Below, one piece after another: positions 48,411 through 63,758 of a DNA stretch of 64,000 nt. Both the position numbers and the translations under genes were made by a program. The stretch spans positions 2,350,001-2,414,000 of the forward strand of contig JACCIC010000035.1 of NCBI GenBank assembly GCA_018907035.1, written 5' to 3'. This DNA comes from Sycobia sp. Sy_11. Taxonomy: Eukaryota > Arthropoda > Insecta > Hymenoptera > Epichrysomallidae. The notes below the pieces were generated by a model. That model saw nothing but the letters and a program-made list of their open reading frames with translations. It did not search any database and was not told the origin of the DNA. How positions within the stretch are numbered: position 1 is the stretch's first letter; each line of letters begins with the position of its first letter.

Positions 48411-48686
48411 GAGGATCTCTTCAATGACGATATATCATCACCACCGCAAGGCAAGACATGCACGTCGCCCCACGATCGCGTCATGACACGAAGCAACGAC
48501 ATCGAGTCGAGCGACGACGAAAAATCAAGTGACGGGCTCGAACCATCCAGCGATAGCGAGCCCAGCGATAGCCGCGACTCAGACGAAAACGACTCCAGCG
48601 ATAGCTGTAATTCGGAAAGAAGTGCGCTCAGCGCCTCAGCCGAAAGGAATTCTGAAACGTCCCCAGAAGCAACCTGTCCTAGGTAG
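48348..48686 (+). CDS. Ser/Asp/Glu-rich frame after integrase (doubtful)
   Basis: About 112 codons rich in Ser, Asp and Glu with SSDD and DSSDS runs. It follows the integrase tail in another frame and could be either the unstructured C-terminal end of Pol or a shifted reading of a basic frame. No known domain. Confidence 0.15.
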   Translation: MDARQRYKSPAHYLNEDIEHREDLFNDDISSPPQGKTCTSPHDRVMTRSNDIESSDDEKSSDGLEPSSDSEPSDSRDSDENDSSDSCNSERSALSASAERNSETSPEATCPR

Positions 48687-48838
48687 ATGTGCAGGTGGCA
48701 GGGACAACTCCAGCATTTCGGATAAATACGTTGTTCCGCAGTTACGCAACGCGAATCGCCGAGTTAAACATCGTCCTAACATATTGCGTAAAATCCCCCA
48801 GCGCAGCGCAGAGAGAGCCGTAGACTCGCGCAATTGGC

Positions 48839-49360
48839 GTGACAGAACCTCTCCGAACAGCACTAATGACAGACATGTTCATTTTTCAGATCACGGAGCC
48901 GCCAGTCATGCCACTCGGGCAAGTAACTGAGCAGCTCGAGAAGATACAGAGGCTGGTAGACAGCCTACAACACGGTCAGTTCCGCCTCAGTTGCGAACTG
49001 GCCATTCTCGAGGTAGAAAAGTATGAAAACGAGTCGAGACGCATGCGTAGAGGGATGTTGCGAACCCTTTCTAAAGAACGCTTTGGCCGTGGTTATACCC
49101 ACCCAAGGCTCGTCATAAAAGGACAACCCGTCCTGTGTCTATTTTTGTACAATATTCGCGTTCCGACGACAAAAGGGAACATCGCGAAGTTCTTTGTCAA
49201 CGAAGGCTTTCGTGACGTTATTGTGGAGAAAGTCTCTTGCAACAGACACTCTACCACCGCGACACTACACACCACTAGCCTGAAGACATCATGCCGCCTC
49301 CAGACTAAATCGTGTATGAGCACTCTGAAGTGGCAATACCGTCGCGACCTTTCTAGTTAG
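48839..49360 (+). CDS. unidentified ORF downstream of pol in the Gypsy element
   Basis: A 173-codon frame begins upstream of a splice-acceptor-like tttttcag (ending 48,889) and encodes a coiled-coil-like segment (GQVTEQLEKIQRLVDSL), a basic stretch and then a mixed alpha/beta-like region. Similar-looking sequence continues in frames past the stop, to about 49,506, and again at 49,603-49,926. No signal peptide, furin site or transmembrane segment typical of an envelope was seen, and I do not recognise the family. Position (after integrase) and splice signals are its main features. Confidence 0.3.
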   Translation: MTEPLRTALMTDMFIFQITEPPVMPLGQVTEQLEKIQRLVDSLQHGQFRLSCELAILEVEKYENESRRMRRGMLRTLSKERFGRGYTHPRLVIKGQPVLCLFLYNIRVPTTKGNIAKFFVNEGFRDVIVEKVSCNRHSTTATLHTTSLKTSCRLQTKSCMSTLKWQYRRDLSS

Positions 49361-49602
49361 TTAAGGATCAAATCAGCGCTGTTCGCCGTCGACGACTGCC
49401 CAGCAGTCAACTTGATACGCGCACTTCCGTTACACCCGATGATACAGCAGGTGCTCGGCTGCACGGAAGCAGTAGGTAAAATCGTCGAGTCGCTCAGCGC
49501 GAGCGAGTTCATGCATTAGATTACTCTAAATAACTGTACGGGGAAAACGTACATTTTAGTGTGGACACAGAGTGATACCGCAGCCAAAGAGTTGTAGCGC
49601 TC

Positions 49603-49929
49603 ATGATCGAGGACGCGGAGCATTTCCGATTTCAAACCTTGTCATTCGAAAATAGTCGCGTTGAAATCGACGTCGGAGTAGTAGAGCGCATCCTTCGTGC
49701 GCAGATCGGACGTACAGAGCGCACTACCATAAACCTCGACAAACTCGACATCACCGACGTAGAAATCTGCAGGTCTGTATTTATGACAATGTTTATATAC
49801 ATTGTCTTTTTCAGGTACATGTACAGACAGGCATTGAGTAGCGCCTCGGTACGTGCCTTTAAAGATATTTTACAGATACCTGATCAGGGCCTGCTCTGCG
49901 CGCTCAATAAGAAATCTAAAGCAGTCTGA
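49603..49929 (+). CDS. unidentified frame with a 42-nt intron-like insert
   Basis: A 108-codon frame contains a hydrophobic patch that is precisely bounded by GT (49,773) and AG (49,814). Removing these 42 bases would keep frame and delete the only hydrophobic run. Probably the continuation of the unidentified post-pol reading frame. No known domain; the frame stops at 49,929, just before a perfect hairpin. Confidence 0.25.
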   Translation: MIEDAEHFRFQTLSFENSRVEIDVGVVERILRAQIGRTERTTINLDKLDITDVEICRSVFMTMFIYIVFFRYMYRQALSSASVRAFKDILQIPDQGLLCALNKKSKAV

Positions 49930-49931
49930 AG

Positions 49932-49996
49932 CAGAGATAATAAGGGTATGAGGCCCCTATATTAAATATAAAGATAATAGACCCTTATTATCTCTG
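49932..49996. repeat. perfect 16-bp hairpin with 33-base loop
   Basis: CAGAGATAATAAGGGT at 49,932-49,947 is perfectly complementary to 49,981-49,996. It sits immediately after the stop of the post-pol frame and about 500 bp upstream of the CMTR2 ATG. It could be a tiny inverted-repeat element or a transcript-end hairpin. Confidence 0.8.
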
Positions 49997-50490
49997 ATGC
50001 CACCTGATGTCACGTCTGGTCACGTCACGTACCGTCGTACGAGCAGACAAGTATCTGGGAGCAGCTGGGAGCTCTACTGTCCTGGGCTAGAATAGGATGC
50101 TGGGAGTATCAATACCAACCAGTACCACCTGGTACCACTCTGGTATTATATGATTGTTTAAACGTTTATTAGGTTAAATATGTATTATACTGAAACGTGG
50201 AATAAACTTAATCTAAACATTCAGTTTACATAAGATTCATTTATATCTTACAATTTATACGGTAGTTTATTTACATCCCTATATATCAAGCATATTCACA
50301 TGATTTGATATTAAAAATTTTTGTGTCTATGATCATGATATACTCGTAAATTTCATCAATAAACAAAGGTAAGTATTCAACTTATTTAGTCGAAGCTTTA
50401 CTGCTCATTTCTAAATTTTAATTAGATACAATTTATAATTTTTACTTTATAATTATTTATAGAATTAAACATATTTAAACAAATAAAACA
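49997..50490 (+). promoter_or_regulatory. CMTR2 upstream region with a 5' UTR intron
   Basis: A probable untranslated exon ends at 50,368 with the donor GTAAGT (AAAG before it). The acceptor ends at 50,462 (tttatag), 28 bases before the ATG. The upstream 200 bp has repeated CACGTC/GTCACG and CCACCTGGTACC-like short motifs. The transcription start is not determinable. Confidence 0.5.
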
Positions 50491-52768
50491 ATGGAAGTGT
50501 CAACCAGAAATAGAAAAAGAGCTGCATCAACAGTAAATGATAATTTTGATTATATACAAAATTTAGAACCCCTTAAGATTGATGACATTGTAAATAATGT
50601 TTTTCAAAAGTTATTTACTATTAATGGTAATGAAAAATATTTACTTCCAAATCCTGAATACTTATATCTTGAAAATTCTTGGACAATTGATGAATTACAA
50701 AAAAAAAAAAGAGAGTTAAACGAAATTAAATCAAAATTAAATAATTATTGCTTTACTGATTGGCATCACCATACAACACAACATAATAAAGCAAAAGATG
50801 TTCAGTGGCGAATATGTCGAGAATTCAATCCAGAATTTGTTACAAAAGCCTGGTGTAAATTTCATGAAATAGTCTCTAGGTTTCCTTTGGTTCCAAAAGA
50901 GAATATACTTAACAATAATAATATATTTTTATCATTACATTTATGTGAAGCTCCAGGTGCATTTGTAACATGCTTAAATCATTGGCTAAAAACCAATGAG
51001 CCAGCTATAAGATGGGATTGGCTGGCAATGACATTCAATCCTTATTATGAGGGGAATTCAAATACTAAAATGATTAGCGATGATCGCTTTATAAGATATA
51101 CTTTAGAAAATTGGTTTTTTGGAAATGATAATACAGGAAATTTAATGGCTCTTGAAAATTTAGATGAACTTATAGAAAGAACAAAAGCAAAAGGAAAGAT
51201 TAATTTGATTACGGCAGATGGTAGTGTTAATTGTATCAATAATCCAGGGGAACAAGAAGGTATAGTTGCTAATTTACATTTTTGTGAAGTTGTAGCTGCT
51301 ATTCATATTCTTGAAACTGGAGGCAATTTTTTGTTAAAGATTTTTACAATATTTGAGCATCAATCTGTTTGCTTAATTTATTTTTTATGTTGTACATTTA
51401 AACAAATTCACTTTTATAAACCTGCTACTAGTAAAGGTGGAAATTCAGAAGTTTATATGATTTGTCTTGGATTCAAAGGATTTGAAATAATTTCATCTTA
51501 TTTACCTATATTTAGAAACGTATATGGACAAACTTCAACTAAAGCAATATTTCGAAAATGTGATATTCCAGATAGTTTTATAGAACAGGTTATTTCTTGT
51601 GCAGAAATTTTTAAAAATTATCAGTGCCAAGTAATATCAGATAATATTGCAACTTATTGCAATGTTAAAAACAAAGAAGATTCATATTTCAAAATGAAGA
51701 AAATTGCAAAATTAGTTGCAGACAAATTTATCAGTGATTTTCCATTACAAAAACTACATATAGACTTGCAAATTACTGGAAATTACAAATTAAAAAAAAT
51801 TAAGAAGTATGACTGGTCACCAGAATCATCAGTAAATTCATTTAATAAAATACAAAAAAATGAAATATTAAAACCATTTGATCGATTATTATTGCGTGCA
51901 AGTACACTAAAATTTCCAGAACTACCTTCTAATGTATTTTTTTTCCAAGTAAGATATTTATTATAAGTGTTTCTTTTATAAGTTTTATTTTTTTTAATAG
52001 TTTTTTTAATATTACAGCCTTCAAATCAGTATATTGATATTTGTATTCATATTGGAAAATCTTATCAATCTATAAAGAGTTCAAGATTTTGTTCATTTCA
52101 AATTTCAGAAATTTTTGATCTTCTATTTCAAGCTGTCAAAGCACAAAAATCTATACAAGAAGCTTTAGATAATAAGCAAAATTTAGAAAAGTACGAATCT
52201 TCAATGCAAGAGCACATTAATGAATATAAAATTATTTATTTTCAATTTTCTGATGTTTGTAATAATCATCAAACAATTACTATGATATTGGAAATAGTAT
52301 CAAAATTACAAGAAGGAGATACGTTAATTTTACTTGGTTTCTTTTTATTGACTCAGTTCAATATAGGTCTTATTTATCTGTTGGCACATACTTTTGATTG
52401 TGTAGAGTTCAATGTAGATAAAGAAATAGGATGTTCTGTGAGATTGAAGCATTTTAGCAATAAACGATCAATTTTAACAAAGATTAAGCAAATATATAAT
52501 ACATCAAAGACTGCTATTAAAAACAATAAAATAGTATTGTCAATAATAACTATAACAGAATTATATGGTAAGCTGTTAAAAAAGATATTCCTATTAATTT
52601 TATCAAATATGAATATTTTTAACTTTAAAAGACTTTAAATATAAAATTTTAGTTTCAGAATTGTATAATATTGTTAGACACTTAAATAGTTGTACAGCAA
52701 AATATTATATTGATTTGACTGCTTCCATTTGTGATATAAATGTACAAGAAAATATATGTAATGAATAA
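50491..52768 (+). CDS. CMTR2: CMTR2, cap-specific mRNA 2'-O-methyltransferase 2
   Basis: Three coding exons: 50,491-51,948, 52,018-52,567 and 52,659-52,768, giving about 705 residues (human CMTR2 is about 770). CMTR2 methylates the ribose of the second transcribed nucleotide (cap2) of mRNA and snRNA using S-adenosylmethionine. The Rossmann-fold (FtsJ-like) domain shows the SAM-binding LHLCEAPGAF (about residues 149-158), the catalytic Asp243 in TADGS and Lys283 in LLKIFTIFE. The upstream WHHHTTQHNKA and AWCKFHEI segments are characteristic of CMTR2 rather than CMTR1. The C-terminal half is a degenerate second Rossmann domain. The last junction could use either of two AG sites six bases apart; I chose the downstream one (tttcag). 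FDXR follows 393 bp downstream on the same strand. Confidence 0.93.
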
Positions 52769-53161
52769 TAGTTAAATAATAATATACTAAATAATATATT
52801 TTATATAAATTGTAATATAATATTAAATAATTTTAACCAACTTTTAAAAATATTTTATATAAAATTGATAAATTTATAATTCTTGGATGAATTACCTGTT
52901 CTATTAAAAATATATGAGTTGAATTTGTGTTAACACCTCCAAATCTAGTGCAGTTTTCCTTGATCTAAATGACCATATATGTACAGCTCTTAAGAATCTA
53001 TTAAGGAAAGTATGTACATAGAATATAAAAGCTAGTTACTATACCATAATAGAGTGATCTGTAGCAGTAAAAGCTTCGACTTATTATAATTTTAATACAT
53101 TTTGAGATATTATATACCTTAAATTGTATATGTAAAAAAATTTTTGATAGTGAAAACAATT

Positions 53162-55030
53162 ATGAAATCTGGAATATTATTAAACTGTCTTAGACAGTTC
53201 TGTTCTTATAATATTTCTCCAAATATTTGCATTGTTGGTGCTGGTCCAGCAGGATTTTATGCAGCTCAACGAATATTAAAAGTTTGTATAATAATTATAT
53301 AAATCTTTTTATAATTTTTGTAATTAAAAATATTAATAAGCAATGTTAAATACAGAAGGTCCCTGATGTTAAAATAGATATTATAGAACGATTACCAGTT
53401 CCTTATGGGTTGGTAAGATATGGAGTAGCTCCTGATCACCCAGAAGTCAAAAATGTTATTAATACTTTTAATAAAATTGCCAAAGATCAAAGAGTGGAAT
53501 TTTTAGGAAATGTAAATGTTGGAAAAGATGTTAGTATCAATGAGTTAAGAGAATATTATCATGCTGTTTTATTGGTAACTTATTTATTAGTAACTCGAGT
53601 ATTAAATAATTCATTTAAATATTTCATCTAAAATTAATTACAGACGTATGGGGCTGAAGAAGATAAATTATTGAATATCGCTGGTGAAAATTTAGAAAAC
53701 GTTATATCAGGTAAAAGATTTGTAGGTTGGTATAATGGTGTACCAAGTGATAAAAATCTAAAAATTAATTTAAGCACACAAGATGCTGTTATTCTAGGAC
53801 AAGGAAATGTAGCTATTGATATTGCACGAATACTTTTATCTCCAATTGATCAATTAAAGGTACTAATAATACATTTTAATTTTTAAATATTTAATAAATT
53901 GGCAGCTAAATTAAAAATTAAACTTTGCTATTAATAACAATTTAAACATATTTTTACAAAGGATTTTTACGTACGAACATATTATGTACAGTGACTCTAA
54001 AAATTATATTTATTCTTATAAAATTTATATTTTTTATATGATTAATGTTAATAAATAAGTTTTTTTTATAATTTATTGTTATTTTTTGCATTCAAAAGTT
54101 GTTTATAAGAACTCTGCATACATTATAGAAATAATATATAAAGTTACCTTAACATTTTTCATATGCTAAATATACATTTTTATTAAAGAATTTTTATTTT
54201 AGCATACAGATATTACTTCCTATTCACTACAACATTTATCAGAAAGTAAAGTTCAAAGAGTGTGGCTTGTAGGACGAAGAGGGCCTTTGCAGGCAGCTTT
54301 TACCATAGCAGAACTTAGAGAAATATTGAAACTTGAAAACTGTAAAACATATTGGAGGACTGATGATTTTAAAGGGATAAACGAAATAGTAACCAATTTG
54401 ACTAGACCAAGAAAAAGACTAACAGAACTTATGTTGAAATCTGTTGATGAATCACTACTAGATTCTAGAAATTGTGCTAAAGAATTTCATCCTATATTTT
54501 TAAGAAGCCCTCTAGAATTTGAAGGATTTAAAAATTTAAAAAAAATTAAATTCTCAATTAATGAATTGGAAGGCAGTGATTTATCAAAGCAAAACGCTAA
54601 ATCTACTTGTCAATTTGAAGATATTTCATGTGGATTAGCATTCAGAAGTATTGGATATAAATCTGTTCAAATTGATCCTGATATACCTTTTGATCCAAAC
54701 AGCGGAAAAATTTTAAATTCTTCTGGAAAAATAGAAAACAGTTTTTATACAGCTGGTTGGGTAGCTACTGGACCTATGGGTGTAATTCTTTCTACAATGA
54801 CTAATGCATTTAATGTTGGAGAACTTATTTGTGAAGAACTAAATTTTACTCAGTCCAAACCTGGCTATCATGAATTGAAAAAACTTTTCAAGCAAAGAGG
54901 TGTAAGCCCAGTTACTTTTGAAGGATGGGAAAAAATAAATGAAGAAGAATGTCAACGTGGAAAAAAACTTGGAAAGTCTAGAGAAAAAATTGTAAATATT
55001 TCTGAAATGTTACAAATAGCTTTTCATTAA
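53162..55030 (+). CDS. FDXR: FDXR, NADPH:adrenodoxin/ferredoxin reductase, mitochondrial
   Basis: Four exons: 53,162-53,281, 53,356-53,574, 53,644-53,859 and 54,203-55,030, about 460 residues (human about 490). The FAD enzyme passes electrons from NADPH to mitochondrial ferredoxin, for Fe-S cluster assembly and, in insects, ecdysteroid synthesis by mitochondrial P450s. Visible: a basic leader of about 20 residues ([13 protein letters not shown], presequence-like), the FAD-binding GAGPAG at 26-31, [12 protein letters not shown], the NADP-binding GQGNVA at 165-170, VGRRGP with Arg210-Arg211 that contact the NADP 2'-phosphate, and the C-terminal [12 protein letters not shown] (369-380). All introns are in phase 0. 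AATAAA occurs about 60 bases after the stop. Confidence 0.95.
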
Positions 55031-57987
55031 CTTTTATATTTAGACGACTATTTCTGTTTTATTACATTTTATATTAAAAATCTAAATAATAAATTTTAAT
55101 TTTTCTATTTTTGTCTTTTAATTTTATATGCTAAAAATCAAATACAGAAATATTAGATCATTAGTAAAACCAAACCTATAGTATAATAACCAATACATAT
55201 CAAAATTAGTTTAATTATCATGACCAGTAACAGTTCTCAAGATTACATTTTATTTATTTTTGTAACAGATACTCTTAATATAAAGACATAAGTATTAAAA
55301 TTCAACTTTTTAGGAACAAATTTCGTTTGTTAATTAAAGAAAAACTGAAAAAAACTTTATTAACAGCTCCAGATACTATTTGTTCTTGCTGTGTTGTTAT
55401 CAAGGTTTTAATAATGACAAATTATTAATCTATAATAAAGTCTGTAATAAACTTTATTGATTTTTATGTTTATGTAAAAATTAAAATCGTAAAAGCACAA
55501 ATACTGTAAAATAAATGCAAAATAAATAAAATTTCAATATTTGAAAAAATTATAAAGCTCATAATTAAAACAAAAATTTTATATGCACAATAAATTTTAA
55601 AATCATTTGAATAAAAAATTATTAATTGCATACATAGAGATAGTATATTAATTTATTTAAACATTAGAAAATAAGTATTTTCATAAATAAATTTAATAAA
55701 ATTTAAAAATCATATATGATATATTATCAATATCTAATGATTTATTAATGACGTATAACTAAATTATCTTGTATCATATGTAGTGATATATGGAATCATT
55801 TTATCATTTTATATGCAATCTTACACTTAATGCTCTATTATCGTTTTGAACGTTTCTCCATATGAAATATTTAATTGAAATAAATATTATATTAATAGAA
55901 TCTATCATTTTTTTATTTATTATTATAAGAATTAGTAAATATTAAATTAGTTTTAAATTATCTAATAAATATTTTTATCAAATCTATAAATTTTCTTAAA
56001 AGATTCCATAAATTTCTTTTTATAAAGTTAGTGTCTAGTTTAGACTAAACGTTTAGAACATAAAAAAAATTATAAGAAGGAAGAAACTATAAACATCAGA
56101 ATTCATACTTGAGAATAAAGTATAGTGATTTTGATGGAAACAATCGATTTTTTAAATATATTTTGATAGTACTAGATGTATTAAAAACGTATAGATAGGT
56201 ATATATAAAAAGTAACTAGAAATTAAAAATGTTGACTTAATTAAGGGTTGAGACATTAATACTCAGACTCAATACTCCCATAATTTCCAATATCCCCTTC
56301 CATACATCATTAAATGACTTCGATGTAATGTCTCTTTAAGCTTCAGCAGTTTAGTATTAAAAATTTTTTAAAAAATACAATAATTTCTTGTATACTTTAA
56401 TTATATATTTATTATATTTTTTATAATAACATAAAAAACCAACTGATTGAAAAAACAATACTGCAAAAAAATCTTAACAAACCTTCAAGTCACCAGATTT
56501 ATCCAGTGAACTTTTTTCAAATATTAATCAATGATTTTTGTACTTATATTATATCTAACGATGTATGGAATTTTATATATTTTCTATTGCCAATTTGAAA
56601 ACCGATAGAACCACCTTATCATAACATATCTGTCTTGGTACTTAATTGGTAAAAAAATATTTAAAATAATATAAATGAAAATTTTATTTGATTATTTTTA
56701 ACATTTATTTATCATTCGATCATAAGTAGAAGCATTTATTAAAATAAAAATTTTACCATTTAATCATAATTAGTACAAAAAAAATTATAAAATATATATT
56801 CTACAAAATTTGAATTATAAAATATAATGAAATAATATATTTAATTAATCCATATAATAGGAACAAATAATGATATTATAAAACTAATATTTCAAGTTTA
56901 AAAAAGTATATTCGCGTATTTTTTTAATATATAATTAGTAAAATAAAATTCGTTTTGAAAATAAAAGCTTTTTAATCAATCCTTTTTTTAAATTTCAAGA
57001 AATGTATCTCATTACTTGTATTTTGTAAAGTAAATCATTTATATATATGTACAATTTATAATTTCTTTAATATTATAAATAATAACAGTACAATAATTTT
57101 CCATTTAGAATTTCGAATTAATAGACATAGTACACCTTGATAATGGTGGTATTTGTAAATACATCATATAACGGTCATACAAATATTTATTTTACTATGT
57201 ATTCTTTTGTATCATCCTAGTCAAGAATTGTTACTACATTTGTTATGTATGATATAATGTTATATATTTTATGTTTTATTTAGAATAGCAATTAGTTTCG
57301 CAATTATTTTTACAAAATGTATTTATTGTGAAAAATCTATTTTTCACGAACCATGTAACCTGACCTTATCATTTCAGTTATTGATCCCGCCTTGTTTATT
57401 CTAAATTTCATGCATAAAGGAATGAAACAATTTTTTCTTTATTTATCCTTGCAACTTTGCTAAGATTTAAAACACTTTTAAAGCTCAGCAAAGGTAAGTT
57501 ATTCAATAATCTATGCAGCAAGCATGTACTTGTATTATACAAGATTATTATTTTCATTGCAGTAAACAAATTTGCAAGATTATTTAATACAATTATGTAA
57601 TGTAAATATTATAAATTACGTCTTTTTAAATTTTTAAATAAAGAAGAATATTAGTTATTCAAAAATTAATTTCAAGGAAATTAAAATATTTATAAATTAT
57701 TTGGAAATTGTTTATATATGAAATCACGTATAACATAATGTTATATTCCTTTCAAACTTCGAATACGCTAGTAATATGCTGCAAAGATAACAATATATTA
57801 TATAAAAGTATCTTATAGTGAATTGCCAACTGAAGAAAAATAATATCCTTAATAATTACTTTACTCTAAGGTAAATAGTTTTTACTAAAGACCTGGACAG
57901 GATACAGCTTCCTTTGCATTTATGAAAATCATAGATGCATTATCAATATTAACGCACAAAAGGTCCTATATACAGATAAATAAAAGC
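55031..57987. other. AT-rich intergenic region between FDXR and Rab14 3' ends
   Basis: FDXR (plus) and Rab14 (minus) point at each other across about 3 kb of very AT-rich DNA. It should contain both 3' UTRs. A GC-slightly-richer patch near 57,340-57,500 with a GGTAAGT-like donor was noted, but no coding exon. No repeat family or RNA gene recognised. Confidence 0.55.
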
Positions 57988-61060
<3,073 letters not shown>

Positions 61061-63150
61061 GCATGATAAAGAAAGAATCTCACCTTTCTTATGCACTTTT
61101 TGAGACAACTAAAAGAAAAATATTTTGCTTTCGCTGCTTTCAAATCCGCAGGCACGAACACAAACGAACGTGCACACTAGCAAACGTTCGATGGGATGTG
61201 CCCCCGGGAGCTCGGTCTGACGGCGCAGTTAAAGCCAGCTGGCCAAACTGGACACACGACAAATGGATTAAAACTTGCAACAACTTAGCAACTCATCTAT
61301 ATAGCTATCTCTTTACTGTAATACCTCCGCCTCGCGCAATCAACTGAGCAAATAATACTCCTTTAAATCCTTGCATGTATTCCACACACACAATATGGCA
61401 ATTGGCAATTGCCAAAAGAAATTATAGTAAAAGGAGGGACCATGGAGGGATTGAGGGAGAGGAACTCAGGAACTATAGAGGATTAGAGGAACGAGAAAGA
61501 GATGATAAAGAGTAAAGAGTATAGGCAGATAGGTATTCGTCGCAGCACAGTAATGGCGGTATCTAAACGTCAAACCACCTGTCAACTTTGCTGTGCTAGA
61601 GAATTGGGATACCTACGCCAATGCTTGCGTAACTCTGCTTCTACCACCTACCTGCTTCTACCAACTACTAACTACTTTATAGCTATACCAGTATGAATTA
61701 TAGCTGATTATAGGTTATGGCGTTGTAGGGTTAGCAGAATTTAAACTATTAATCCAAATCACATTTTCATATGCCTTTATATATGCTTTATAATTATTTA
61801 TATATATTTACGCGTGTGTGTACGTGTGTGCATGTATTAAAAAATAGTATGTTTTACTATGTGTTTTACCATTTGATCCAGTTAATTAATTACAATTTGA
61901 TTTAGAATGGTAACCTAGCATGACCAGATTGAGGCTATAAATGCGTCCCTCTTCTGCGCCATTGTACAAAGCGGGAAATTCATAAATATATTAATATAGA
62001 TGTTTGCAATTCCACGAAGTATAACCCAACTGTGTATCACAGATTTTATTAAAATTATTCTTGATATCTAGATAGATAATTCTACGAATAAATAATAGAA
62101 TTCTGACACTTGAATTTACTTTAATAACGTTGTTATGAATTTTTTATTATACACATGCATATATATTTTTCCATCACTATGATTGTATTAATCTATTATT
62201 TTTATGAACCTGGCAGGGCCTATACATTTGCATTAAGTCAGTACAGATACATTAAATAAATAAAATAATCTATAAATAATCTAAATATTAGGTTGAAAAC
62301 GTATTTTCAAATTAGTAAATATTTACCAGCATAGTATATTTAATAGTTGACTAAAGATTTATATTAATTAAAGAGTCGCTATGTTATTTTATTGTATTCA
62401 ATTGTAATATCTTCTTGTTATTTACATATTGCTTTATACACTAAATGTAATTTCTTGCATTTCGTGCAATATTATGAGCAAGTCAATATAGATACATAAG
62501 ATTTAATTTTAATATCTCATTAAAATAGTATTCGCACACATAATATAAAATGCAGAATATCATAATTAAATAAATTTTTAAATGATTTTGTAGTGCATTG
62601 GGATCTTTACGAATATTTGATTTTTATTATTGACTTATTTCCCTATTTTTTCTTTTTTGTGTTTATATGCCTATAGCTTTTCTTATAAGTTTTCTTAGTT
62701 CTTAGAACTTTTATTTGTTAATACAGACGATTTTAGACTTGGATGCTCTTCTTCATGGACGGGCGTTTCTTTATGATCAAAAATATAAATTCATATATTG
62801 TCATTATATTTTCTATCTAATATTCGATACTACTATGTATGTAATTTAAAATATTCTATATAATTAATAATTGGTAAAATTAATCTTAATTATAGATTGA
62901 TAGATAATAACATTTATAAATAAATAAGTTTAAATTGAAATCTATTAACTATTCTAAATAAGAAAAACTTATCTCGGTTAAAAAAGTTATACATACAAAA
63001 AATATATTTGTTAGCCTTCTAAGATTTTTAGTTATTTTATAACAGATAAAAATAGGATACGAAACGCTTTAAACAATTTAAACCTTCCGCGCCGGAAATT
63101 GTCGCTCAATTTGAGCTAGAACTGTCGCTGTTAGTCGCTGTTATTAGAGC

Positions 63151-63222
<72 letters not shown>

Positions 63223-63703
63223 GTACCAGCAGGTACCAGCAGAGTGTCGCCACCTTGTCGCGTCGCTACTACCACCGACAGTTTTGTTTTGACCCCGTAA
63301 AATTCAACCTTTTTTATGGATTAGGTTAGGGTGTAGCATTTGATTGCTGCATCAGGATTCTTGGATATCATATATAATACAATAATATAAGCAGATATTA
63401 ATATATGGTTTGGGTTGTTTATTTGTCTATTTACTATTAATATATTTATCTTTCCATCTAAAATATGGAAACAGTTTCTGAATCTATCCAAATTACAAGA
63501 TTGTAACTAATTTAATATGCAATGCCTATCCGAATATTGTTACATGGTATATATAATATTATGAATTCATACATAGCTTTGTAATATATATTATAGTATT
63601 AATACAATATGCGTAAAGTATAAGAAACATAAAGCTTCGGACGGCTTGACCAGGCTGGACTTGACAAACGAAAATTTAGTTGAACTCAACTTGAAGCAGA
63701 AGG

Positions 63704-63758
<55 letters not shown>

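Larger units (their letters stand above)
42623..49930 (+). mobile_element. Ty3/Gypsy retrotransposon, decayed
   Basis: Gag, protease, reverse transcriptase, RNase H and integrase remnants occur in this order on the plus strand, preceded by an LTR-like segment and a long CAG-rich leader (42,865-44,560). The leader has a direct duplication of period about 124 bp (43,180-43,400). Stops, frameshifts and deletions in every domain make it non-functional. The gag and protease style (Cys motif LCSTHYS..., DSGAEVSVVP) matches a Gypsy group common in arthropods. Unusually, about 1.5 kb with a further open frame follows the integrase. Confidence 0.85.

Noticed and set aside
61063..61347. 94-codon plus-strand frame near the Rab14 promoter
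   Set aside because: No domain, no splice support and ordinary length for chance; kept only as noncoding sequence.
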